From Calliopsis andreniformis (Eukaryota > Arthropoda > Insecta > Hymenoptera > Andrenidae): a stretch of DNA of 64,000 nt. Under the pieces are notes generated by a model. The model was not told where the DNA came from. It made no database searches and saw nothing but the letters and a program-made list of their open reading frames with translations. This document shows positions 24,057 to 36,361 of this stretch, in pieces (position 1 is the first letter of the stretch; each line of letters opens with the position of its first letter). The position numbers and the translations under genes were made by a program. Location of the stretch: NCBI RefSeq assembly GCF_051401765.1, contig NC_135066.1, forward strand, positions 20,253,001-20,317,000. The letters run 5' to 3'.

Positions 24057-26114
24057 CTAATTTGCTACGATTATGATTGCTCATCGACAATTTGTCTCGT
24101 TTTCCTTTTTAAGCTTTTATCCGCTTGATATCTTGCGGAGATTTTGTGGTGTACAGTGCTATCTAAATACAACCCCGTGACTTGGAATAAATTACGACTT
24201 TCAAAATCATAAAAAAACTTATTTTTAAAATTAGTTAATGCGTTAAGAACTTAAATTTGTCTTCTAAAACTAGTTTGAATTAAAGAATAGTTTCAAAAAG
24301 ATATGAGTATATAGTCAAGCTTGCATCGAGATAATATTGTGGGTATAATCTTCGTGACAAAACTTTTGCCAAGCATAATTTTAGTCGTTGCCTACTAAAG
24401 TACAGTGCAGTATATGTAGAATATTCTAAACAACCATTATCTGAACGCCCTAACATCCCAGCATTTTATTACTCACATAACCTGTTATTGGGACAGAGTA
24501 TTCCCTAGCGACAGATATCTTTCCATGTTACAAATATATAACATTTACTTACAATTGATGCTTATTTCTCTTTAACTAAACAAATTCTGACCATAATGAC
24601 TTACAATTAGTCATAGTTAGAGGGGACTATTGTATTTACGCGGCAGAGAAACGAGTTATGTTATCAATTTAGGATTGTCACTTATGCTGTAAATTATGGC
24701 GTGATGCACATGTCTCGTAAATTTTGGAAAGATCTAATTTCGTAAGCTACACGTATTTCTCTCTTAGCTCAATATTTTGATTGCGTGAAAATTTCATGAG
24801 TTGTGCTGCTGTATGGGAATTTCCACATTTTGTATCAAATTTCATCGCACAAAGTTGCCAGCTATTAGCGGAGTACGATATGATATCGTTGAAATTTCTC
24901 CAGCTAACATCATGATAAATTTTGCATTCTGTATTGATAACACAAGTTCTTAATGTAACGGAAACCATATACAACCCTGACAAAAAGTTCGACCAAACAC
25001 AACAATACGAAGTTAGTTAAAAATATTGTAGTTCCTGAACTGTAAAATGCTATCTTTTAAATCCATCCAATATTCCCTCACATTTTACATTCACAGGATA
25101 ACATTTTACATTCCAAAGACTAGAATATTTTTACGCATAGCACGCGTGTCTGTATGTATGCCATTTTTCGTGACTGAATATCGTATTTCCTTCTGTACGA
25201 TCTAAGACCTTGTTAATATTGCCTTTACGCTTGACTGCCGCACGGTGGCTTTTTATGACGCAGTAAGCATCTGTAAAAGGCAATTGTGTTGATTTTTTCG
25301 TCTCTATGGCTTTATCGTGGGGGTGTTCTGTTGTCCATTACATGTGAACCACGGTCGCTCCAGAACTGCCAGTCTTTTCCGCTGTTTCGTATTTTTTCTG
25401 CTGCGCTCTCTTACGTAGATTTTTTCTGTACTTTAGAAACTCCATACCGAACAGTGCCTGAAGCCCAGTACCTTTTTATTAAGTGTCTCGCGTATCTTAG
25501 GAACGTGAAACGACAAAATTGCGTGTCCTCAGTTAACAAATGATTCCAAATTTTGAGTCAGTAACTATGATATAGACAAGCACCAAATTTTTTTGACCAC
25601 TACTGATATAAATGAAATACAGTATGAAGCAAATATTTATTTTGATATCCGCGAATTATATCATTCCGACTTTTGTTTTTTATTGGCCTAGGTATGAAAG
25701 ATTCGAAGCTTCACATGCAAAAAACTTATTTGACACTTGCAACTCATTTTTCTCGAGGAATCTCGCTTTTTCTCAGTTGCACTGGGATTACAGGGCTATG
25801 CACATAGATTTACAAAAATATAGTATACTTTTGCCACCTATCTCTCGCTCTCTGATTTTATACTTTTATCACAATAATTTCGTATAACATAACTGAATGT
25901 TTAATTATCGTAAATGTAATACGAAAAGAAGTTTTCGCTTTTTCCAGAAATCTAAACAAAATCATAGTATGTAATCAATTCATACAGACAACACTATAAA
26001 CAGAACTGTAATGAATAAAAAAGGTAAATTGACAAAGTGATAGTATTGAAAATAACATTCCTAAACTTTCCATAAAAATATGGCAATATATCTGTTATCT
26101 CAAAAACAATTTAC
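24057..26114. other. AT-rich stretch, nothing firmly assigned
   Basis: Frames at 25286-25543 and 25612-25887 (plus) are unremarkable and probably chance. Near 24407 a TACAGTGCAG start followed by TTATCTGAACG faintly recalls a Tigger/pogo end, but no partner end is convincing. Confidence 0.4.
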
Positions 26115-26290
26115 TACAGGGTGTTTCAGATCTCAACCGACAAATTTTGCCAACATGTATAGGAGGTCAGTCTAACCAAAAATGTTAGATACACTAATGA
26201 TCAATTTGTCTTCGTTTTAGAGATATGGAAAGGAAAGTAATTTAAATCACAAGTAATCAAATATATTCAAGCTACTTAACTTTTAATTAT
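26115..26290 (+). repeat. Fragment starting TACAGGGTGTTTCAG
   Basis: The TACAGGGTGT start is typical of ends of several insect DNA transposon families, and the following AT-rich sequence has no frame. No matching second end is visible nearby. Confidence 0.3.
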
Positions 26291-26459
26291 AATACTTTAT
26301 TTGGAACTATACTTTAGACTGATTTCTACTGATTTAAAGTAATTTAAACATATTGTTCGAATTAACCACCTTTTGTTTCTATGCATACAAGTAGGCATGC
26401 TTCTATGGATCGTATCTACTGGACATTAGGAAGACCGTTATTAACTGTTCAAGTTCTAT

Positions 26460-26586
26460 GCAGTACGATTGCGCTTCTTTGATTGTACGTTGAAAAGTCT
26501 CATGCAGCGCATATGCGCTTCTTTCGTATCGCGTTGAAAGCAGTATGATCGCACATCTTTTGATATTTTTCGACGTGAAATAAAAT
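26460..26586 (+). repeat. Three imperfect tandem units of 36-47 bp
   Basis: Three units starting GCAG lie at 26460, 26504 and 26540. Each contains a TATGATYGC/TGCGCTTCTTT-like core followed by a CGTTGAAA/CGTGAAA block. The units differ in length and base composition, so the array is old. Confidence 0.5.
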
Positions 26587-27109
26587 GCGAGCAACTTTTC
26601 AACTAGTTTTTGCAAAAATCCGTGGAACTCAAATGGTCAGAGTAGATATACCAGTTTTAGCCTTTTTACGGATTTTTACAATTTTCAGCCTATTTATTTT
26701 TAATACTGTATATAGAATAAGGAAATCATTAGGTACAGTATATTATATAGTAACTTTAAGTTCAAAATCCAACTTAGTTTCAGATAAAAAAAAGTTATTT
26801 AATAATCAACAAGTTCGAAAATAGTAAAAAACCATTTTTCACTGTTTGTGGACACCTGCACATTATTTCTAGCCACGTTTAGTGTCAAGTTTTGCTCATT
26901 TCGAAGATTTAGTATTGTAAATGTAAATTTGAAATAAGGAAGAAGTACAAATAACACAAATGCATAACGTTTTAGATTTTATGCTACAGGTAATACACAT
27001 TCCACAGAAGGGAACACTTTAATGTATGGTTATTAATAGAATTTTTAAAGTTTATTTTTTAGGTTTTACACTTCACTAATTTGTCTTACGTCTTCGTGAT
27101 TTTATTCAA

Positions 27110-27300
27110 TTTTTTACATCTTTTCTTTCCAATTTTATTCCTTTCGTTTTTAATTTAATTTGGTTTATCGCTTCTCTTTTCCTTAATTTTATTCTTTCTT
27201 TTTCAAATTTATTGTTTTTCCTTTTTCTTTCTTTTCCAATTTCACTCCTTTCCCTTCTTCTTTCTTTTTCAGTTTCAGTCCTTTTTTCTTCCTTTTTACC
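27110..27300 (+). repeat. Pyrimidine-rich tract
   Basis: About 190 bases of irregular CTTTT/TTTCC repeats are present on the plus strand. It is low complexity with no frame. Such a tract would be compatible with intronic sequence but is not specific. Confidence 0.5.
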
Positions 27301-27309
27301 ACTTGAATA

Positions 27310-28101
27310 GTTTGCGTCATAAATTAATTAAATTAATATGTAATTAATTACTTCTATATGTACTTACATTTTGAATGTTGTAGCCAAAACTGATGCAGCA
27401 TGATAACTAATTTTGGCCACCTCATAGCCAGAAGTGGAAAATTCATAAGAAAACTACTATTTTAGCCACCCTATTTTTTTCATTAAAATGAAGTTTCAGT
27501 AGTGCCTTGTACTCTGGTCACAGTTCGGGATCCAATCTGCCCAACTTGCAAGAGAGAATCTATATCATAAATTTTGCCTCGGTGTGAAATGAATAAAGAG
27601 ATAGAATGAGACAGTGACACGTAATCGTTTACGTTACGTTTATTTGTGTAGGGTAAGTACTGTCAAAGTTCAACTTGTGAACTTTCAAAGTTCACTTCTT
27701 GTAATTCCAAGAAATGGAATTACCTTCCACTTCCACCTATTTTGCAGAGCAAAATTCCGGCTAGGATGCAAGGCATTACTGTACTTGTATAATCTGACAA
27801 TTCCAGAATATATTTAAAGTTTCATTTAACACATATATATTATAATTTATTTTAGTTATTGAATTTAGAAATTCTATTAACGGTGTATTCTTAGAATTTA
27901 TCACAAGAAGACTAGGCGCTAAACGTATTTCGTATAGAACATTCCTGATCATATATCAACAAAAATGTTTACAGAATGAAATTCTCCCGTTTATTATGCA
28001 GTACAGCTAACTTTGCACTGAAAAATTCATGATAATCGCGAAGGTGGTCAAAACTGGTGCAAGGCTATAATCCATGACATAACCGGTACAGATATTTACC
28101 C
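27310..28101. other. AT-rich stretch, nothing assigned
   Basis: A short TTTTGGCCACCT / TTTAGCCACCCT pair near 27407-27472 is the only internal similarity noticed. No gene is supported. Confidence 0.4.
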
Positions 28102-28104
28102 TAA

Positions 28105-29682
28105 AGCCTTGTTCACATTAGTCGAGTGCCTTGAATTCAAGTGGTAAGCGGACTTGGTGCCCGTGGAATGCTGAACCGATCTACTGCAAATTGTACGATC
28201 TTAGCAATGAGTGTATTAGAAGACAGCGAACGCCGCATAGCAGCTGATTAGTGCTCGGCGCTTATGCAGAAACACTTGCCGGTCTTTCGGTAGTCAGTCA
28301 GCGAATATCCGTTTCAGAGTACACTTCAGTGCGCGCTCTTTGGTCACCAAATCGCTCGAAGGCTCTGAGCTGAAATCCCTAACGCTGTTATCTCTATTTC
28401 TAGCGATCTGTACCATTCGTTCTGGATGAACCACACGTATTGCACGTGCACTAGACGAAGCAAATCGCGTTCGATAAAGACTTTTTCGTGGCAAGCCCGA
28501 AAAACCCATAGGAATCAACAAGTTACTTTGACTCCTGACGATTGCTATTCGGCTTTGGAGCACCAGAAACCACTCCTTGGATGCCAACTGGTTAGCGGTG
28601 CACTCGCCAGGTACAATTAAGGTGAGGCAAGTTTATACTCCTCTGTGGTACGGGCTCTACTCCCGCGTCCACTAAAAACCCTCGTGTGACGAATAGATGC
28701 ACACGTGTGGGATGGAAGCTGTGATGTAGAGCATAAGCGAGATAGGCGGCTGTTATCAACCACCAGGACTAGCACTGCTAGTAAACGTGGTTCTCCCTGT
28801 GCGCGAAGTACAGTTTTCACTGCGCTTCGTTCGATGTTCTTCAGTGAAAAGAACTGTCGGTAATACAGTCCACTGTCGACCTTGCGCTACACAGCGAGGC
28901 ATTGCTTCCCCTCCTAAAAGGCACGACTGCTCGTAGGCTAGAGACGGATCAGACAACTAGAGTGCTAGTCATTCGCACTTAAATGGTGCGGTTTCGCCGA
29001 TTTTTGTTCTAAACGTCAGAGACGTTAGGACAGCCGCCAGACCATTCAACCAGGAGGCAAAGGACCAGCACTTCAGCCCCCTTCAGCTCTCTGGAAAAAC
29101 TTTGATTTAAATAAACATCTGTTCTTTTAAGGACAGACAAAGAGAATTATAAGCATAGGATTTCTTTTGTTTTAACCCACCTTCTCACACAATCCGGACT
29201 GACATTAGATCTCCTGTAACGATCCTAAGAAGTATATTTATAACGAGCGTATTGCATATATACCAGACCTACATTTAACATATGACAATAAATATTAATA
29301 CAACAATATCATCTATTCAGATATGTCGATTACGTTCATTCGCTAATTAGACGTCTCTGTGTAAACGTCCTTTAAAATGAAGTCAAGAATTTTTTAACCT
29401 AGCTTACAATTTAGCCATTCATGGTAGACAACTCTACAATAGTAACATCCCTAACTCGCTTATAGTGAAAAAGACATTATTACCACTTAAATTACGCGAG
29501 AATTAGCGAGAACATAACAAATGTAAGAAATTTGGGGCAATTTGACCCATGTGAACGCATTGTTTTAGGAAACTTGAAACATCTCTTCAAGTTTCTATTT
29601 CGACTAGGCACGTTCAGATTAGTCAAGTTACCTGAATACAAGTGGCTTGAATTTAAGTAATTTAACTAATGTGAACAAAGCT
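28105..29682. mobile_element. PIF/Harbinger-type non-autonomous element
   Basis: The left end reads AGCCTTGTTCACATTAGTCG and the right end, inverted, reads AGCTTTGTTCACATTAGTTA. The match continues to ATTCAAG for about 40 bases. Both ends are preceded by TAA in the same orientation (28102-28104 and 29683-29685), a 3-base TWA target duplication as used by PIF/Harbinger elements. The first kilobase of the interior is unusually GC-rich (about 28130-29090), and the rest is AT-rich. No transposase is recognised; frames inside (for example 28294-28587 minus) look accidental. hAT is less likely because no 8-base duplication is seen. Confidence 0.6.
28130..29095. other. GC-rich insert inside the Harbinger-type element
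   Basis: This is a CpG-rich block with open frames on both strands and a good donor-like AAGGTGAGGC at about 28618-28627 (plus). Its composition differs from both ends of the element. It could be captured host sequence, such as a promoter or first exon, or the element's own old interior. Confidence 0.35.
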
Positions 29683-29689
29683 TAAGACG

Positions 29690-30730
29690 CTTTTCACATG
29701 GTCTGGTTTTCAATCGGTTTTAGGCCCAACCTAAAGCTGGGTCTATACCAGCGAATAATTCACGAGCACTGTTCGCAAACTTTGTACCACCCGAAAAGCT
29801 AGTTCAGATAATGCGGTTTTTTTACCGTTTCGATCATTCTGTCGAATCGGTAATAAGTAAAGGCAGCGTTCGTCTATTTTTGTACTTTAGAGGCTCTATT
29901 CAGCTCCTAAATATATATGAATTAATCAATTTAGTTTGGTGTGAATGAACTTTTACTGTTACATTCACTCATTCACCCATTCGCACATCAACGAAACAAT
30001 CATTTGTAAACTCAATTGTTTCACGGCCTTGAGCAATGTCATGTAAACTGTATATGGTGTGTATACGGTAAAATCGCTAATACAGTCACTTTTTGACATT
30101 CGATTTCGCTGCCATATTATTGATTCAGCGAAATTACCAACTAGATGGAGAAACCGCAACGTTTAAACTAGCTGTAATGGTAAAAGCAGCCTCAGTATTT
30201 CTGACTATAGCCAGTGTTGATTCAACACAAACTCGCAATTTGGAATTAGTTACGAGTTTAAAAACAATTATTACTGCATAACAAATGCAGTTTTAAGATC
30301 AGATCGAATCAATCCTGAAATACTGTATTTTCAAGGCAACTACCTCGAAATTTAAAAATTGTAATATTAAGTTGAATTGTTTTTAGAAACTTCAATGAAA
30401 TTTTGAAAGGACAATATTTTTCAAAGCCTACGTCAACCTTCTTCGCAGAAAAATTTCATTCCCCTTAACAGTTTATTGTCTGAAATATCAATCTTGTAAC
30501 AAAAGTACAGTGCAGCCTCGAAAATTCAACAAGTATTCTTTACATCCGTACGCAAGATAGGAGTAATCCGTAAATAACGAGTATGTTCCCGAGGCAAGGA
30601 ACGCTACGGCATCGTTACCAGGGTAGGAGAACGAACAAAAACAGAAAAAGAATACAAAGAAAGGTGGAAACGAGGGCAATGATATTAAGAAGGGGTGAAA
30701 GGAGGTGGGAAAGAGAGAAATTTATCACGC
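29690..30730. other. Mostly empty stretch
   Basis: A purine-rich run lies at about 30610-30720. TACAGTGCAGCCTCGAAAAT at 30507 recalls a pogo-type end, but its partner is not seen. No gene is supported. Confidence 0.4.
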
Positions 30731-30738
30731 ACAGATGT

Positions 30739-31005
30739 CTAAGAGGATATATCAAGATAATGAGATTCGTGCTCTTTTCGTCCCCATAAACTTTGCAAAA
30801 ACTCGCCAGCGTAACAATGTCCTACGAATAGTTCGTCCTTATTCCTCTTTGTGTTCCATTTTTTGTTCCTTTTTGCAAATTCTTGATGGGGATTTGGTAT
30901 CAATGGATAACGAGTGACAATAGCACCTAGATTCACAATTAGACTCGAGAACGTCAGTAGAGAGAATATTGCCCCCGTTGCTGAGAGTGTCCAATAACGC
31001 CGCAT
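30739..31005 (-). CDS. Candidate small membrane-anchored protein, 88 aa
   Basis: An ATG at 31005 in a good context (ATAAAAATGC) opens 88 codons ending in TAG at 30739. Residues 1-4 are basic, and residues about 7-28 form one hydrophobic stretch (LSATGAIFSLLTFSSLIV) suited to a signal anchor. The rest is hydrophilic, rich in Lys, Arg, Asn and Glu. A second minus-strand frame (30839-31144) is also open across it, so the choice of frame is uncertain. I recognise no family. It could be a short gene or the first exon of a longer one. Confidence 0.25.
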   Translation of the reverse strand: MRRYWTLSATGAIFSLLTFSSLIVNLGAIVTRYPLIPNPHQEFAKRNKKWNTKRNKDELFVGHCYAGEFLQSLWGRKEHESHYLDISS

Positions 31006-33316
31006 TTTTATGAGTATCTCTATTGTCAGGCTGATTGTTACCAATCAGTAACCCTGTGACCCATTGTTGCTTTATTTGTACTTCTTTAAAGATAGTAATA
31101 TGTAAGCAAATGCGTTTAAATGTCATATGAAAATTAATTAGCACATTCCCTACCGTATATGAGTAGCAAGTTTTGTCTGATTGTGAACATTAGGTTATGT
31201 AATTACAAATAACACAAATCGAAACTTATTGCTACATCTACTAGAAGAAGAGAAACACTACAGAATACACTACAAAATAATTGTCTTTAAAATTAAAGTC
31301 ACTAGAAGTGTGGTAAAATTTTCAGTGCATTTGGCGTAGCACTTAAAGTGTTATTTGTAGAAATTACTGAAGTTCCTGTTTTTCTTTCATCTGTCTCGTT
31401 TGTAAGTTTTCCATTTATCTCCTGTCTAGTTTTCTCAATTTTCATATAATATGTAAAATATTTTGATAGTTTGAACGGCAGAATTTAGAAATCCTTCGTG
31501 AATAAAGTTGCAATTCACTGTATGTTATTTTGTATGTTATTTTGACATTTTAATTACTTAAAAGCTAAAAATATTAATCCAAGAAAACAATTGATTTTTT
31601 CAATTCTCCGTATTCCTTCTCTGCAGAAGAAATATTCTTGAATAAAATAATGAATGTCTGCTGCCCATTCTTGTTAGGATACATAAATTGCTATGCTTCG
31701 CATAGATTGTTCAAGAGAAAACTTTCATTTTATTTGTTATTTATAGCAAAAAAAAAATGAAACTTCAAACTCGATAAGTTGAATTCTACTACATGCAAAC
31801 CGTTACACTGCACGATAGTCCTATTTGTAGATCTAGCGGAATGAAACCTCATTTTTTCATTTACCCATTATATAAAATTAGAAGTAGGTTATTATAATTT
31901 GGTGTATATTCATATTGAAACACTTCATATTAATGCTGTTGTCCGTAGATTTTACAAGGTAAGGTTGAAATCCGTTCAAATAGAGGAGATGTTTACGCGT
32001 TGTTTTTAAGTGATATAGATTGAAACTGTAGGCCGCATGCCGCTAAGATATGTTAGTTTCATCTTTCTGGTGCAAAAGTGACATAAGTGTATTTAACAGC
32101 AATGTTATTCCAAAATACTGTTTGTTGAATATTTAGTTATTATATAATAAAATTTATTTATTAATATGTTCCGCTCCTTTCATTAATTCATCGAATAACA
32201 TTTCTAATAGAAGTTTTCTATTTTAGGATAACAATGACAACTGCACGAAAGAAATGAATTTAAGAGTAAATTTCAGCAGTATCATTTGTGACTAATACCA
32301 ACTTAAACGTACATAGAAAATTTTAATAATTTTTTATCCCAACATTATAAAATATTTTCTTCATTATTTAATTATGTTTTATTAAATGAAACTGATTTTT
32401 TGCGTCTCCTGAAAAATCATTTTTTGCATTTGCGTCATTGTTGCACATTATACCGGACCGCCGAAATAATTTACTTTCAAAAATTGATTTTGGTTTTCTT
32501 TGAATTTCAATAGTCCGAAACATACTAATCTTCGTTCAAAGTCTTTGGAAGTCGAATTTACGTTTTTTAAACTTCTCGTACTTGAAAACTTCGATAAGAT
32601 GAAATCTCCACAACTGAAAGTTCAGTTCTTCCCACGAAATGCCATGTGATGGGATCTGAACAAGTTCTAATAGATTTTTAAAGGGTGTAATCGAACAAGC
32701 ATAGTAAAAATGCCTCTGAACTAAATTGAACTTGCTCATACATTTATCGAAACAGCTTTAGAGGAAAACCACTTCATGAAAATTTTAGTCCCTATTATAT
32801 CAGCATAGTCGTATTATTTTTTATTATCAGAGTAGCTCCTGATTTAAATAAGATTTACAGTTTATGCTTGATTCCTTTTATTCTCTTATACAAATTTTAA
32901 TAAATTTTTATAAATCCTATAAAACATGCTTCGTTCTTAAGAAAATTGACATTGAATTTTAACGAAGGATGTGTATGCAGTTATATCCATTATTCAACTC
33001 AATAAAAAATCCGCATTCAGCGCTTTAATTGTGAAAAGTCTATACGCAGAATTGTACTATACAAACAGACTCCCTCGTGCAAAAATATTAGGACACGTGC
33101 CATCTTCAATGAACTTCTGCTTTACAATATAAACTATTATTGCATCTATTTTTCACATTTGTTACTTTTTATTTTTATAACTTTTTCATGAAGCATTTAT
33201 GAACTTTTCGTTACATTTTAGTTTCATTTTTATTTATAGAATATACTGACAAAGTTAGTACAAAAATTGTGGGATAATATTATTAAGTGATGTGATACCA
33301 GCAATAGAATTTCTAG
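31006..33316. other. AT-rich stretch, nothing assigned
   Basis: I see only short frames and simple A or T runs. No element boundary is visible. Confidence 0.45.
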
Positions 33317-33544
33317 ATGACAGATATTCAAATCCCTAGATCAGATTGGACTGGCCCACGCGATAGCCAACTCAATCATTTGATCTTACTCCATTTTAAC
33401 TTATTTCTATGGAGAAGGCAAAAAAAAAACGTTTATTATAACGAAACAATTATCTCAGAAAACATAAAAGAAAGAGTAATTCGGTTGTGTCTATTTATCT
33501 CATCAAGGACGATGAAGAGAATAATTTCAAGTGTTACAAAATAA
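33317..33544 (+). pseudogene. Relic of a Tc1/mariner-superfamily transposase C-terminus
   Basis: The frame contains a degraded version of the conserved C-terminal DDE transposase wording. A Gly-Pro-Arg-Asp-Ser stretch is followed by a Leu-Asn pair, then LFLWRRQ and VYYNE, and then a helical tail (ENIKERVIRLC). In intact relatives this block holds the last catalytic acidic residue just before the Leu-Phe-Leu-Trp motif. Here that residue is not preserved. Only about 70 codons survive, without ends or the rest of the enzyme. The call is by motif recognition. Confidence 0.5.
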
Positions 33545-34213
33545 CTAACTGCTTGCATTACTGCTAAAGTTTATAGATTTAAATGTAATCTAATTCAGTT
33601 AAAATAATTTTACACATTAACGTTTTTACTAATCACATCTAAATTTCCAAGTTGAAGATCACTCCAAGGTCATAGCTTACTAAGGGCGATGAATTGAGAA
33701 GATAAATTCTGGATAGGTACAATGCAATGAATTAAGAAGTGCATGGTGTCATTTCGAAAAATACTGAGGATTTTGAACTGTGTTAAAACACATATTTTTC
33801 AGAACAATTTTTTTCTATTATTATATCAACCCCTTAAAATGGAGTAACTTTGTTCTCAGAAGTTTTCACTATAACGACTATTTAGTAACGGAAATATTCA
33901 AATACTTTAACGTAGCCTGTAAAACAAAGCATTCTTCTATCTGTTTGAACTCCTTTATTTTATGAATATTTGTATGTTTATTCGGATTACTTTCAATATC
34001 CTACTGAAACAAGTCTCGATGCATAAGAAAACATTCACAATGTACTCTAAGGTACTCCAAGGTATCCACTTATTTTATACATTCATTTTCTTTCAACTTT
34101 CATGACATTAATTAACTAATGAAATACCTGCGAGTTATACAATGTTGAAACATATCGTAGCTAAAGACTTAAAGACATAGAGGAACAACAAATGAGCTAG
34201 GTAATTGGTATAA
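33545..34213. other. AT-rich stretch, nothing assigned
   Basis: I see nothing beyond short frames. Confidence 0.4.
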
Positions 34214-34489
34214 GCTAACACTTCTATCAGGAACGAAATTCTAGCCGTCGAACTGTGGGTGAAGTCCATCGACAAACTGCTTATTTGCATCAAACGTTCT
34301 AGAACATTCTACGTGGTTCTAATCCGATTGCACTGTAATTTCATTAACTGCCTGTATAATGGGCTGCGTTCATACGACGTGCCAAACGGAAGTTTTGAAT
34401 TAAGTGCTGGATTAGTTTCACGGGAAATCGAATTAGTCAAATACTCCCGAGGATACCATTACAGTATTATAACTACGATTTCAGCGTAA
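34214..34489 (+). CDS. Unassigned open frame of 91 codons with non-local codon use
   Basis: An open frame runs from after a TAA at 34211 to a TAA at 34487-34489. Its third codon positions are richer in G and C than the AT-rich neighbourhood, and its composition is balanced (for example NEILAVELWVKSIDKLL early on). There is no ATG in a good position and no clear flanking splice sites, so it may be part of an exon or a chance frame in a conserved non-coding island. No motif is recognised. Confidence 0.22.
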   Translation, partial: ANTSIRNEILAVELWVKSIDKLLICIKRSRTFYVVLIRLHCNFINCLYNGLRSYDVPNGSFELSAGLVSREIELVKYSRGYHYSIITTISA

Positions 34490-34859
34490 ATCGACTGGGA
34501 ATTCAGTAAATTCGATTGATGTAAGACTTGGAGGGACCATTTGTAAACAATTTGATTTTCCCTCTTTAGTTGAAAGAATTGATTAATGGACTGCAGGTTC
34601 TGTTAGCAGTATCATATGTGTTACTTGTTTAATTCAAGTATGGAAGATCTGTGTCCTACAGTTAAAGCTAATCATGCATTGGTGTCCTTTCCGCAAGGAA
34701 AACGGATTCTATATGGGAAATACACTAGTTAACGTAATACGAAAAAATTTTTGTCGTTTTATGTACCATTAGTTTATATCAGTTGAATAAAAGTTCAAAA
34801 AATTAAACAATTAAGTCTTTCTGAAAGTGTCCTATTGATTACATTTTGCATACATCGTT

Positions 34860-35085
34860 GTAGCTTTAAACCTCATTTTTAAAGGTTGAGCTTTTGCCAA
34901 CAATATCATACGAAGCTCAAACTTTCGAAGCTTTATGATTAAAGTTTTAACACTTCGCTTTCAAAACTGCTGAACTTCAAATAAAAACATTATCAATAAT
35001 TTTCTGATATATTGTATTTATTTTGACTTGAATTGAAGCTTGAACTTTAAATTTGAACTTTTAGAATCAATACTACATTGGACAG
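34860..35085. repeat. TTGAAAATTT-word repeat, third locus
   Basis: The segment 34941-35081 aligns in direct orientation with 12641-12783. Both share the core TGATATATTGTAT, then TATTTTGA, and end TACATTGG. The copies are strongly diverged. Confidence 0.5.
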
Positions 35086-36270
35086 ATGCTTAATTGCATT
35101 TCTGTACTTATATGTTGACTCAAATTTTTTTAACCTCTCATGCAACAATATTTCTTCTTGTGTACTTCAGATTGGTTTTAACGACTTTGATCTTACCTGT
35201 AGTGTGATAAATGTTATACCTCATTTATTATAAGAAGAAATTTACTTATCACTAGTTGCATGCGTTATAAACTTTTCGATTTCTTTCAATAAAATCTACA
35301 TCAACTTTTATCCATTATTTGAGTATACAATTGTCTGCCGTGAAGAATATTTCAGTTCTGATTGGAAAATGAACCTTTCTGCGAAGATTAGTTTTTCTTT
35401 AAATCACAAATAAACAAACATTACAACACGAACAAATTACATTCGTATCTTACTTTCAGTAAATTACGTAGACATATTGTTGCCTTGATATACGTTCGAT
35501 GGTATTTACTGGTAACTGTTCTTGTCTTTTCACTGATCCTTCCTTTCGACAAAGTCAGTTTAGGCTCATAGACCATTAACTGATCAAAGAAATGGGTTTG
35601 TTATGATTTCTAAATTTCTAATCGGCTCTGAGTCGCAAGCTATACTCTGTCCATCGAATAATTTTCCCAGCACTGTGCATTTTATAATTCTTCAGCGGAA
35701 AATCTAACGTTACCTTTTATGATCGGTAGAAAGTTAGCCTCGGGAATACAACTCGTCAGCGATAAAATTTTTGTTACCTACAGGCATACGAACACCATGG
35801 TCCATTCTCTGATACATATAACTTTTCTCCTGCTTCTATCTTCAAGATAGAAGGGAAATTTTTTCAGTTTGCTTCTTATAAGATTCTTCCAGCTTAAGTC
35901 GAAAGTGGATAAAGTTTATCTGCGAATCTGCGAGAAGGTTCAAAAAATAACCCGTCATTGCGATGAATGAAGCCGCGTGAGATTAATGTGCCTTTCTTTG
36001 AGCAGCTTGGTTTTTTCTCTTGATGAGGAACAAAGGTGACTGGAGTAAGTTTAATGAGAATGAATGGAAAAATGGTGTGGGACATTGGATGGCTTTTAGA
36101 AGCAGAGATGACGTAAAATTGTAGAATTATTCGTTCAAGTAATATCAAATATTATTTTGCTATACTGAGATATCTTATGAATTCATAATGTTGCATATTA
36201 TGGAAAAGATTCTGTGCATCTCCTTCCTTAAGAATCCTTATTTAAAATAGCACTCATGTAGAAAAGTTGT
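35086..36270. other. AT-rich stretch, nothing assigned
   Basis: The minus frame at 35894-36148 has no recognisable property. No element is seen. Confidence 0.4.
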
Positions 36271-36361
36271 TTAACCCTCGCAGTACTGACCGGTACCGGA
36301 GTCACTCGGGACTCATACTGGCGAGCCACCAGTAACTCCGGCATTGTATAGAGCGGATTAA
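36271..36361 (+). repeat. Possible TTAA-type MITE remnant
   Basis: TTAACCCTCGCAGTACTGAC at 36271 has the form of the outer end of a TTAA/CCC MITE like that at 16374. It is followed by a GC-rich core with an imperfect inverted pair (CCGGAGTCACT / AGTAACTCCGG). The expected opposite end is not found, so the element is incomplete or rearranged. Confidence 0.35.

Noticed and set aside
24407..24638. Tigger/pogo-like element with TACAGTGCAG start and GGGGACTATTGTA end
   Set aside because: The two ends match poorly as inverted repeats and no coding trace lies between them.
30507..30612. Pogo-like terminus TACAGTGCAGCCTCG
   Set aside because: It is a single end only; the partner end and a second TA flank were not found.
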